Assembly: GCA_016709335.1 (NCBI GenBank)
Contig: JADJNC010000051.1
Location: 1 to 6,599, forward strand
DNA length: 6,599 bases
DNA from: Candidatus Propionivibrio dominans
Lineage (GTDB): Bacteria > Pseudomonadota > Gammaproteobacteria > Burkholderiales > Rhodocyclaceae
Reading direction: 5' to 3'
Below are positions 1 through 6,402 of this stretch, in pieces. The notes beneath the pieces are model-generated. The model saw only the letters and a program-made list of their open reading frames with translations, ran no database searches and was not told the origin of the DNA. Within the stretch, counting starts at the first letter, position 1, and every line of letters begins with the position of its first letter. Made by a program: the position numbers and the translations under genes.

Positions 1-2
1 AA

Positions 3-368
3 ATGATCAAAGATTACCTGAGAAAGTTCATGTTCCAACAGCCCGGACTCTCCGTAACTCCTCTGCTGGAAGCAGGGCTGGTCTACGCTGGAGGGCCGAA
101 CAATACGTGGGCGCTGACCGAGTTGGGCGTGGAAATGCTCAACGGGGAGGGCGCAGAGCCGGCGGAAGATGTGGTCAACCACCCGGCGCACTACACCAAG
201 GGCGGGATCGAGTGCATCGACGCTATACGCTCTGCGCTGACACCAGAGGAGTTCCGGGGGTACTGCAAGGGGAACGCCATCAAGTATTCGTGGCGCGAGC
301 GACACAAGGGCGGCAACGAGGACTTGAAGAAAGCCTCGTGGTACCTGACAAAAATCAGTGAGGAGTAA
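3..368 (+). CDS. DUF3310 domain protein (T7 gp1.7-like)
   Basis: This 121-residue protein carries a DUF3310 domain at about residues 58-118. The signature is VNHPAHYTKGGIECIDAI, then EEFRGYCKGNAIKY and a basic, helical tail with DLKKASWYL. Known for the family: the same block forms the C-terminal part of phage T7 gp1.7, a nucleotide kinase acting on dGMP/dTMP. A role in nucleotide metabolism is therefore possible here but inferred. Residues 1-50 are not part of DUF3310; the stretch from LLEAGLV to LTELGVEML resembles the end of a small winged helix. The ATG lies 2 bases from the window edge, so no ribosome binding site can be seen and the true start may lie upstream. The stop codon overlaps the Shine-Dalgarno of the next gene, implying translational coupling. 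Confidence 0.85.
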   Translation: MIKDYLRKFMFQQPGLSVTPLLEAGLVYAGGPNNTWALTELGVEMLNGEGAEPAEDVVNHPAHYTKGGIECIDAIRSALTPEEFRGYCKGNAIKYSWRERHKGGNEDLKKASWYLTKISEE

Positions 369-374
369 CACATG
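361..374 (+). promoter_or_regulatory. Stop/Shine-Dalgarno/start junction GGAGTAACNCATG, copy 1
   Basis: AGGAG ends just before the TAA of the DUF3310 gene, and the ATG of the next gene follows 3 bases after that stop. The same 13-base pattern recurs at 553-565 and 895-907. Confidence 0.7.
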
Positions 375-542
375 AGCGCAGAACGCAACACCCTGCGGGC
401 GTTGATCGAAGCCTTCGACGACGGTCTGGAGATAGAGGTCGACCGGGGCAGCGGGTGGGAACCGTGGCAGGGGAACCACTACAACAAGTCTTGGGGGTTC
501 CTCATCCACTACCCCGGCATGAAGGTTGGGTGTCAAACGTAG
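372..542 (+). CDS. Small conserved-looking phage protein, possibly frameshifted at its end
   Basis: This 56-residue frame has an ideal AGGAG Shine-Dalgarno six bases before its ATG and starts 3 bases after the DUF3310 gene. The product is acidic near the N-terminus (EAFDDGLEIEV) and then aromatic-rich (GWEPWQGNHYNKSWGF). I do not recognise a family. The end looks suspect. If one base is missing near 519, the frame continues as EGWVSNVVQTKE and stops at TAA 557-559. That would give the same stop/Shine-Dalgarno overlap seen at the neighbouring junctions, and a protein of about 62 residues. As written, it stops at 540-542 and leaves a 20-base gap that breaks the pattern. The gene is very likely real; the exact C-terminus is uncertain. 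Confidence 0.65.
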   Translation: MSAERNTLRALIEAFDDGLEIEVDRGSGWEPWQGNHYNKSWGFLIHYPGMKVGCQT

Positions 543-551
543 TTCAAACCA

Positions 552-565
552 AGGAGTAACTCATG
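552..565 (+). promoter_or_regulatory. Shine-Dalgarno/start junction GGAGTAACNCATG, copy 2
   Basis: AAGGAGTAACTCATG precedes the Tat-signal gene. The TAA here is not in frame with the upstream gene as written, unlike copies 1 and 3, which hints at an upstream indel. Confidence 0.6.
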
Positions 566-901
566 AATCGCAGAAGTTTTCTGAAAGCAATTACTGCAAT
601 GGTCGGCGCGGCAGCAGTGCCGACCGCACTTGTTGCGGCGTGCCAGATCGACGCACCGGTACCGAAAGACTGGAGCGTCGGGATTATCGACCGGGAAGGA
701 GCCATACTTGCCCAAACAAACGTGGCCTCGCTTGACTGCGGAATGAACCTCTACGTCGAAAAAACCGGGGTAGCAGCGTCTATTTTCGTTGAAGGGGGAG
801 ACTTGCCGGGCCGAGTAGTCGGCCCCATTCTGATGACAGCCAACTGTATATGCGCAGGAGACAGGGTGTGTATAACCTCGCTCAACCTATCTATGGAGTA
901 A
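563..901 (+). CDS. Small exported protein with Tat-type signal and candidate lipobox
   Basis: This is a 112-residue protein whose N-terminus reads NRRSFLK at residues 2-8, matching the twin-arginine consensus (S/T)RRxFLK. A hydrophobic Ala/Val-rich segment follows (about residues 9-26), then VAAC at 24-27, an acceptable lipobox with Cys27 as the lipidation site. The mature part would be about 85 residues with further cysteines at 59, 95, 97 and 103. By inference it is folded in the cytoplasm, exported by Tat and anchored in a membrane as a lipoprotein. I do not recognise the mature domain. Small phage lipoproteins are known in superinfection exclusion and lysis, but nothing here proves either. 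AAGGAG lies 6 bases before the ATG. The stop overlaps the next gene's Shine-Dalgarno. Confidence 0.75.
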   Translation: MNRRSFLKAITAMVGAAAVPTALVAACQIDAPVPKDWSVGIIDREGAILAQTNVASLDCGMNLYVEKTGVAASIFVEGGDLPGRVVGPILMTANCICAGDRVCITSLNLSME

Positions 902-907
902 CGCATG
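895..907 (+). promoter_or_regulatory. Stop/Shine-Dalgarno/start junction GGAGTAACNCATG, copy 3
   Basis: GGAG abuts the TAA (899-901) of the Tat-signal gene, and the next ATG is at 905, with the same spacing as copy 1. Confidence 0.65.
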
Positions 908-1153
908 GAACACAATATCAGCAGGGCACAGATGGACGAGATTCTTCGCCGGTACGTCGAGGCGACGAGCAACGGCATCTTCACCACGGCGGACGTCATG
1001 CTCGCCACGGCGGAGTATCTCGGGCGCATCATCGTCGGAATGTCCGACACTCCCATCGCCGGGATGCAGGCCGCACAGGTAGCGAGTGACTACCTCGTCA
1101 ACACCGTCAAGGCAGGCATGACGGCGAAGGGGTTCAACATGGGAGGGCACTGA
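905..1153 (+). CDS. Hypothetical phage protein, 82 residues
   Basis: The product is predicted by eye to be mostly helical, beginning MEHNISRAQMDEILRRYVEA. Its middle section is Ala/Met-rich (TTADVMLATAEYLGRIIVGM) and it ends in a short Gly-rich tail. I see no signal peptide, no clear membrane span and no metal-binding motif, and I do not recognise a family. The start is well supported by GGAG with 6-base spacing and by the recurring junction sequence. The gene follows the Tat-signal gene by 3 bases and is followed after one base by the next ATG, so it is probably co-transcribed and translationally coupled with both neighbours. Confidence 0.65.
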   Translation: MEHNISRAQMDEILRRYVEATSNGIFTTADVMLATAEYLGRIIVGMSDTPIAGMQAAQVASDYLVNTVKAGMTAKGFNMGGH

Positions 1154-1154
1154 T

Positions 1155-1400
1155 ATGGCATACTTAACCGCGACGGCGATGAACCTACGCCGCCAACAGG
1201 AGCGTTTTACAAACCTGCCTCCACCGAATGTTTCGTGGCAAATGCCATCGCCGTTCGATGATGAGATCGACACCCAGCTGCGCAGGCTGATGGCAGAACA
1301 GCACGAGATTCAAAAAATGGCGCGAGCGACGACCGGCACCGTTACGGTGCCTACCAGCATCAGCAGGCACAACACGAGGCTGCTGCTATGTCATCCTTAG
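1155..1400 (+). CDS. Hypothetical phage protein, 81 residues
   Basis: The gene starts one base after the upstream stop, with GGAGGG at 1141-1146 as a Shine-Dalgarno. The product has a basic N-terminal segment (MNLRRQQERF), a proline-rich linker (NLPPPNVSWQMPSPFDD), and a helical, Gln/Glu-rich stretch (TQLRRLMAEQHEIQKMARA). The final 20 residues (from TVTVPTS to the stop) look less like a folded domain. I recognise no family. The last 13 bases overlap the next gene. The next gene's frame stays open well upstream of its ATG and reads RYGAYQHQQAQHEAAAM there, so the two could be one gene split by a single missing base around 1335. GC at third codon positions favours the frame as annotated, so I keep two genes. 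Confidence 0.55.
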   Translation: MAYLTATAMNLRRQQERFTNLPPPNVSWQMPSPFDDEIDTQLRRLMAEQHEIQKMARATTGTVTVPTSISRHNTRLLLCHP

Positions 1401-1723
1401 TCGCGTCAGTTAGCGTTCGTCAGTTAATGGACGCCGACGTCTCTTGGAACGATGTGTGGCGCTGCTGCCACGATCAGTTTGGTAGCGCACTGTCGTTTCG
1501 GCACAACACCATTACGAATGAAGTCCAGTTTTACACCGAGTCCCCCGAGCGGGTATTTAAGAGGTCGGACACAATACCGACGCTGCGTTTGCAGGGGAGC
1601 AGGAACACTATCACCGTGTTGTTGCTAGCCCCGTTCGTTCAGCCGCCTTACGCGTACATGACCGACACAACGCCAGAAACAAAAGTTGTACCAACCCGCA
1701 GCAAAAAGCTGCTTTTAACATAG
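1388..1723 (+). CDS. Hypothetical phage protein, 111 residues
   Basis: This frame opens inside the preceding gene (13-base overlap) with only GAGG at 1376-1379 as a plausible Shine-Dalgarno. The product begins MSSLVASVSVRQLMDADVSW, has two adjacent cysteines (WRCCHDQFG), a beta-like middle and a basic end (RSKKLLLT). I recognise no family and see no export signal. Codon choice is less GC-rich than in the polymerase or nuclease genes (several TTA and TCA codons), which may mean a different origin. The last codons form a small hairpin followed by four T residues. The TAG stop overlaps the AGGAG of the next gene. Confidence 0.55.
   Translation: MSSLVASVSVRQLMDADVSWNDVWRCCHDQFGSALSFRHNTITNEVQFYTESPERVFKRSDTIPTLRLQGSRNTITVLLLAPFVQPPYAYMTDTTPETKVVPTRSKKLLLT
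1698..1716 (+). terminator. Weak hairpin with T-tract at the end of a coding region
   Basis: GCAGC and GCTGC form a 5-bp stem around an AAAAA loop, followed by TTTT. It lies within the last codons of the preceding gene. The short stem makes it at best an attenuator; it may be chance. Confidence 0.25.
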
Positions 1724-1733
1724 GAGATGTACC

Positions 1734-2021
1734 ATGTCTTTTCAAATCAAGTCGTTCAAGGAACTCATCAGCATGACCAAGGAAAAGCTGGAGGAGTCGA
1801 TGATTCCCCTGCGTGTCCGTTCCGCCAAGGCCAAGGCCGAGGGGATCAAGGTCGAAATCGAAACCCGCATGCTCGATCTGGAGGCCAAGATCAACACCGC
1901 GTGCGCCGACAAGAGCATCGACTTCAATCGGATCGTCGACCTGATGGATGACTACGCGCTGGCAGAACGGCAGCTTGCGCAAGTGAACAAGGTCGTTGAA
2001 GGGCTGTTCCCCGCCGAGTAG
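1734..2021 (+). CDS. Helical charged phage protein, 95 residues
   Basis: The start is supported by AGGAG at 1722-1726, 7 bases before the ATG and overlapping the previous stop. The protein is rich in Lys, Glu, Ala and Leu and reads as long amphipathic helices: KELISMTKEKLEESMIPLR, then RSAKAKAEGIKVEIETRMLDLEAKI, then a third helix around DDYALAERQLAQVNKVVEGL. This suggests a coiled coil or helical bundle that oligomerises or binds a partner. There is no catalytic motif and I recognise no named family. It is the last gene before a strong intrinsic terminator, so it ends the first transcription block and sits just upstream of the DNA polymerase. Confidence 0.7.
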   Translation: MSFQIKSFKELISMTKEKLEESMIPLRVRSAKAKAEGIKVEIETRMLDLEAKINTACADKSIDFNRIVDLMDDYALAERQLAQVNKVVEGLFPAE

Positions 2022-2028
2022 CAACACC

Positions 2029-2059
2029 AACCCCGCCCCCGTGGCGGGGTTTACCTTTT
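2029..2059 (+). terminator. Intrinsic (rho-independent) terminator
   Basis: AACCCCGCC (2029-2037) pairs with GGCGGGGTT (2043-2051) around a CCCGT loop, giving a 9-bp, mostly G-C stem. It is followed by a T-rich run ending in TTTT (2056-2059). It sits in the only sizeable gap before the polymerase gene. Because the polymerase start is only 10 bases beyond, it may act as a partial terminator that sets polymerase levels. Confidence 0.8.
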
Positions 2060-2068
2060 GGAGATGCA

Positions 2069-4194
<2,126 letters not shown>

Positions 4195-4200
4195 TTCCTG

Positions 4201-4206
4201 TATAAT
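4201..4206 (+). promoter_or_regulatory. Candidate sigma70 -10 box upstream of the nuclease gene
   Basis: A perfect TATAAT sits 35 bases before the nuclease start, in the only non-coding gap of this part. No good -35 box is found at 16-18 bases upstream (ATGGCG lies at the 17-base spacing), so it is weak or chance. Confidence 0.3.
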
Positions 4207-4224
4207 GATGGACGACAAAACATC

Positions 4225-4230
4225 AAGGAG
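4225..4230 (+). promoter_or_regulatory. Shine-Dalgarno deciding a GTG start
   Basis: AAGGAG lies 5 bases from GTG 4236 and 11 bases from ATG 4242, both in frame. The spacing favours the GTG. The ATG at 4231 meets a stop two codons later and cannot be the start. Confidence 0.6.
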
Positions 4231-4235
4231 ATGAC

Positions 4236-4907
4236 GTGAAAATGCCCCCCGTATCCCACTCTGGACTGAGCAAGTTCGAGACGTGTCCGAGGCAGTACTA
4301 CCTGACCAAGGTGGCAAAGACCGTCGTCGAACCGGCGACTGTGCATACGGATTGGGGTAACGTGGTTCACAAGGCGTTGGAAGACCGCATCATGCGCGGC
4401 ACACCGCTGCCGGAGGGGATGGATCAGTATGAACCCATCGTCCTGAAACTTCTCGGCAAGCGGGCAACTGTTGCGGCGGAGCAGAAGTTAGCGCTCACTC
4501 GCAACATGGAGGAGACCTACTGGGACGACCCGGACGCATGGGTTCGCGCCATCCTTGACGTCGTGGTGGACGGGGGCAAGTCGGTGTACCTAGCCGACTG
4601 GAAGACGGGCAAGGTGAAGTACGACCACGACCAGCTCGACATGTGCTCGCTGATCTACATGGCGGCACGCCCCGAGGTGCAGAAGGTCAAGTCGAGCTAC
4701 ATCTGGCTGAAGTTCGGCAAGGTGACGACGGACGAGATGCGCCGAGAGGACACACCGAAAGCGTGGGAAAAACTGATCGGGCGTATTGCCAAGCTGGAAG
4801 AAGCGTACGAAACTGACGTCTGGCTCCCGAAGACGTCGGGGTTGTGCCGTGGGTGGTGCCCTGCTGGCAGGGCGAACTGTCCGCACTGGGAACCGAAACG
4901 ACAATAG
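4236..4907 (+). CDS. PD-(D/E)XK exonuclease, RecB/Cas4-like with Fe-S cysteines
   Basis: This 223-residue protein has the PD-(D/E)XK (PDDEXK_1, RecB-type) nuclease signature. The N-terminus is LSKFETCPRQYYL with Cys17. A motif-I-like helix follows with WGNVVHKALED (H45). The catalytic core is D108 (AILDVV) and D121-W-K123 (ADWKTGK), then Q133 in the motif IV-type helix. Three cysteines close the protein: C204-x3-C208-x6-C215. One Cys before the core and three after it is the layout of the 4Fe-4S cluster in Cas4, AddB and Dna2 nucleases, so an Fe-S cluster is likely (inferred). The role would be single-strand or end-processing exonuclease activity in replication or recombination. No Cas genes are nearby, so this is not evidence of CRISPR. 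The GTG start has the better Shine-Dalgarno spacing; ATG 4242 is an alternative. Confidence 0.88.
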   Translation: MKMPPVSHSGLSKFETCPRQYYLTKVAKTVVEPATVHTDWGNVVHKALEDRIMRGTPLPEGMDQYEPIVLKLLGKRATVAAEQKLALTRNMEETYWDDPDAWVRAILDVVVDGGKSVYLADWKTGKVKYDHDQLDMCSLIYMAARPEVQKVKSSYIWLKFGKVTTDEMRREDTPKAWEKLIGRIAKLEEAYETDVWLPKTSGLCRGWCPAGRANCPHWEPKRQ

Positions 4908-4917
4908 GAGAATGAAG

Positions 4918-5097
4918 ATGCGCATCACGCACTACAGACATATGACCGACGACGAGCTGATGACGTTCGCGCGAACACGCGCAGAGACACCACTCGAAGT
5001 CGAGCTGCTGAACCGCCTCGAAACCAAGATGTACGGCGGGTTTGCCAAAAGCACCGAAGGCCAGATGGAGATCGTCTTCGGGAAGGAGTTCACATGA
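4918..5097 (+). CDS. Small phage protein, 59 residues
   Basis: The product begins MRITHYRHMTDDELMTFA and continues with TPLEVELLNRLETKM, two short amphipathic helices typical of small phage proteins of unknown function. I chose ATG 4918 because AGGAG (4906-4910) lies 7 bases upstream. The in-frame ATG at 4912 is only 1 base from it, and more distant starts would run inside the nuclease gene. The gene follows the nuclease by 10 bases. Its TGA overlaps the next ATG (ATGA at 5094-5097), so translation is coupled. There are no cysteine motifs, signal or membrane segment. Confidence 0.7.
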   Translation: MRITHYRHMTDDELMTFARTRAETPLEVELLNRLETKMYGGFAKSTEGQMEIVFGKEFT

Positions 5098-5099
5098 CC
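5083..5099 (+). repeat. Junction repeat, copy 1
   Basis: AAGGAGTTCACATGACC contains the Shine-Dalgarno and the ATGA stop/start overlap. It differs by one base from 5605-5621, at the start of the VRR-NUC gene. Confidence 0.7.
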
Positions 5100-5318
5100 T
5101 CTTTGCAGACAGAACTCGCTTCCCTGCGAGCTGAAAATATGGAGTTAAAGAACAACGTCACAATATGCGTTGTTCGTATGGGTGAACTGCACAAGCAGGT
5201 GACGCTGCTACGTGGGCATCTTTTAGCAATCCGTAAAAACGCAATTAAACGCGACAGGTATTGGGTTGAAAACATGGCCGATCAAGCACTAACCGCCACG
5301 GAGCCGAAGGGGAAATGA
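5094..5318 (+). CDS. Coiled-coil phage protein, copy A of a tandem pair
   Basis: This 74-residue protein begins with heptad-like leucines (TELASLRAENMELKNN) and continues to HKQVTLLRGHLLAIRKN, ending DQALTATEPKGK. It is probably a parallel coiled-coil dimer; the function is unknown. It resembles the next gene: QVTLLR is shared, encoded by an identical 16-base stretch, and the C-terminal motif ALTATEPK corresponds to ALAATQPK there. The start is fixed by AAGGAG and the ATGA overlap with the upstream gene. One base separates it from the next start. Codon use is more AT-rich than in the neighbouring nuclease gene. Confidence 0.7.
   Translation: MTSLQTELASLRAENMELKNNVTICVVRMGELHKQVTLLRGHLLAIRKNAIKRDRYWVENMADQALTATEPKGK
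5194..5209 (+). repeat. 16-bp direct repeat, copy 1
   Basis: AGCAGGTGACGCTGCT encodes QVTLL in copy A of the coiled-coil pair and is identical to 5450-5465. Confidence 0.75.
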
Positions 5319-5319
5319 A

Positions 5320-5619
5320 ATGAGCGTAATGAATGACATGCTGGAAAACGAGCATCGACTAAGACAAGAGATTCGGTCCTTGATCGACCAAATCACAGCC
5401 CAGAACAACCAAAACGAGTCTTTGGAGGCGGAGATCATGGCCCTGCGCCAGCAGGTGACGCTGCTGCGGGATGGGCTTAACGACGCAGTAGCAGCCCTCG
5501 AACATCGGTGGGAAGTTATCGCCAATCGTGCGGCCCCGATCATGGAATCAGTAATTGATGCCGCGCATACGAAAGGTATTAAAGCACTCGCCGCCACGCA
5601 GCCAAAGGAGTTTACATGA
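5320..5619 (+). CDS. Coiled-coil phage protein, copy B of a tandem pair
   Basis: This 99-residue protein has a long N-terminal coiled coil running through RLRQEIRSLIDQITAQNNQ and then MALRQQVTLLRDGL. A second helical part and an Ala-rich end (KALAATQPKEFT) follow. It is longer than copy A by about 25 residues, mostly in the N-terminal coil. The shared QVTLLR block and the similar C-termini point to a duplication within this operon. The role is unknown; tandem coiled-coil proteins may form hetero-oligomers, which is inference. The ribosome binding site is AAGGGG (5307-5312), 7 bases before the ATG. The stop overlaps the VRR-NUC start as ATGA (5616-5619). Confidence 0.7.
   Translation: MSVMNDMLENEHRLRQEIRSLIDQITAQNNQNESLEAEIMALRQQVTLLRDGLNDAVAALEHRWEVIANRAAPIMESVIDAAHTKGIKALAATQPKEFT
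5450..5465 (+). repeat. 16-bp direct repeat, copy 2
   Basis: Identical to 5194-5209, in the equivalent place of copy B and in the same reading frame relative to the protein. Confidence 0.75.
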
Positions 5620-5621
5620 CC
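5605..5621 (+). repeat. Junction repeat, copy 2
   Basis: AAGGAGTTTACATGACC carries the Shine-Dalgarno and start of the VRR-NUC gene and differs by one base from 5083-5099. The pair brackets the two coiled-coil genes, consistent with a duplication that included the junction. Confidence 0.65.
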
Positions 5622-5923
5622 CCGGAAGGCGCTGTAAAGGAAGGCGTTAAAAAGCTCCTGAAGTCCAGAGGCATATGGTATTACCTACCGGTGAGCAACG
5701 GGATGGGGCAACACGGCATCCCTGACTTCATCTGCTGTGTGCCTCCGATTGGCAAGTTCCTCGCCATCGAGACCAAGGCACCGGGACGCATAAACACCGT
5801 CACTCCGCTGCAGGAGCGCGCAATCGGGAACATTCGATCTGCGCATGGATGGCCATAGTCATCGACGATGTCTCGCAACTGGTCAGTTTTCTGGATGGAG
5901 ATGGGGTATGTCCGACGAAGTAG
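5616..5923 (+). CDS. VRR-NUC domain nuclease (frameshifted near the C-terminus)
   Basis: This is a small phage VRR-NUC protein of the PD-(D/E)XK superfamily. The sequence gives MTPEGAVKEGVKKLL, a GIPD motif (D37) and the E52-x-K54 catalytic pair in FLAIETKAPG, then TPLQ with Q66. Family members act on branched or structured DNA, as in FAN1 and phage resolvase-like proteins; here this is inferred. As written, the frame stops at 5858 after HGWP, giving 80 residues. One extra base near 5852 would continue it as WAIVIDDVSQLVSFLDGDG to TAG 5921-5923. That gives about 102 residues and restores the final strand and helix of the family fold. The restored end overlaps the next gene's start by 16 bases. 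Either the read has a deletion (GGG called as GG) or the gene is recently broken. Confidence 0.85.
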
Positions 5924-6102
5924 ATGTATCAAACGACAAATGGGACTGGTTCGTGTCGATGCAGGTCCGCAGCGCACAGCACCGCACTGCGGAGGCGGAG
6001 GCCACCGGGGAGTGTCTTTTCTGTTCCGAAGAACTCCCCGAAGGTCGCCGCTGGTGCGACGCAGACTGTCGGGATGGTTGGCAAAAAATGAAAGGAAAGT
6101 AA
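5908..6102 (+). CDS. Small C4 zinc-finger phage protein
   Basis: This 64-residue protein has C36-x2-C39-x10-C50-x3-C54 in the context CLFCSEELPEGRRWCDADC, a zinc-binding C4 motif. The preceding part is acidic with tryptophans (KWDWFVSMQVRSAQHR). Similar short zinc-finger proteins occur in phage early operons; the function is not established, and nucleic-acid or protein binding is likely by inference. ATG 5908 has GGAG (5897-5900) at 7-base spacing. An in-frame ATG at 5845 would run through the VRR-NUC gene and lacks support. The stop and next start overlap as TAATG (6100-6104). Confidence 0.75.
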   Translation: MSDEVDVSNDKWDWFVSMQVRSAQHRTAEAEATGECLFCSEELPEGRRWCDADCRDGWQKMKGK

Positions 6103-6402
6103 TGAAATCGAGCAAACAGAAACTGGCGTATCAAGCCGAGTACCAGAAGCGCCCGGAGAATGTGGAGAAGCGCGTGGACCGCAACCGTGTTCGCCGGCAG
6201 GCACTCGCCGCAGGCATCGTCAAGAAGGGCGACGGCACCGAGATCGACCGCAAAGGTGCCTCTCGACAAGGGCGGCAGCGATGCCAAGGGCAACACGCGG
6301 GTCACGACCGCTGCCGAGAATCGTGCGTGGCGTGGGCGGCAACCGGAGATGTATGGGAAGGGGAAGAAATGGGCGAGACGAAAAAACTTCCGGAGCGCCT
6401 AA
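6102..6402 (+). CDS. HNH-like phage protein, frameshifted
   Basis: The gene starts at ATG 6102, overlapping the zinc-finger gene's stop, with AAAGGAAAG just upstream. It encodes a basic helical N-terminus (MKSSKQKLAYQAEYQKRPEN, then VRRQALAAG) followed by DGTEIDRK. At 6252-6254 an extra A breaks the frame. Skipping it gives VPLDKGGSDAKGNTRVTTAAENR and a basic tail ending KNFRSA at TAA 6400-6402, for 99 residues. The D-x2-xPL-x-KGG-x5-N pattern resembles the core of HNH endonucleases (DHxxPLSKGG...N). However, Arg50 takes the place of the usual first His, so catalysis is doubtful and a DNA-binding role is possible. Without correction the frame runs into the downstream gene without a stop, producing a false fusion. 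Confidence 0.7.

Noticed and set aside
1155..1723. Single gene split by a missing base near 1335
   Set aside because: The frame of the second gene is open upstream and reads RYGAYQHQQAQHEAAAM, which is protein-like. However, GC at third positions supports the first frame to its stop, and a GAGG precedes ATG 1388, so there is not enough evidence to merge them.
4236..4907. CRISPR-associated Cas4
   Set aside because: No repeats, spacers, cas1 or cas2 are present. The context is phage replication genes.
5850..5858. Programmed -1 ribosomal frameshift in the VRR-NUC gene
   Set aside because: TGGCCATAG does not fit the X XXY YYZ slippery pattern and no strong downstream structure is obvious.
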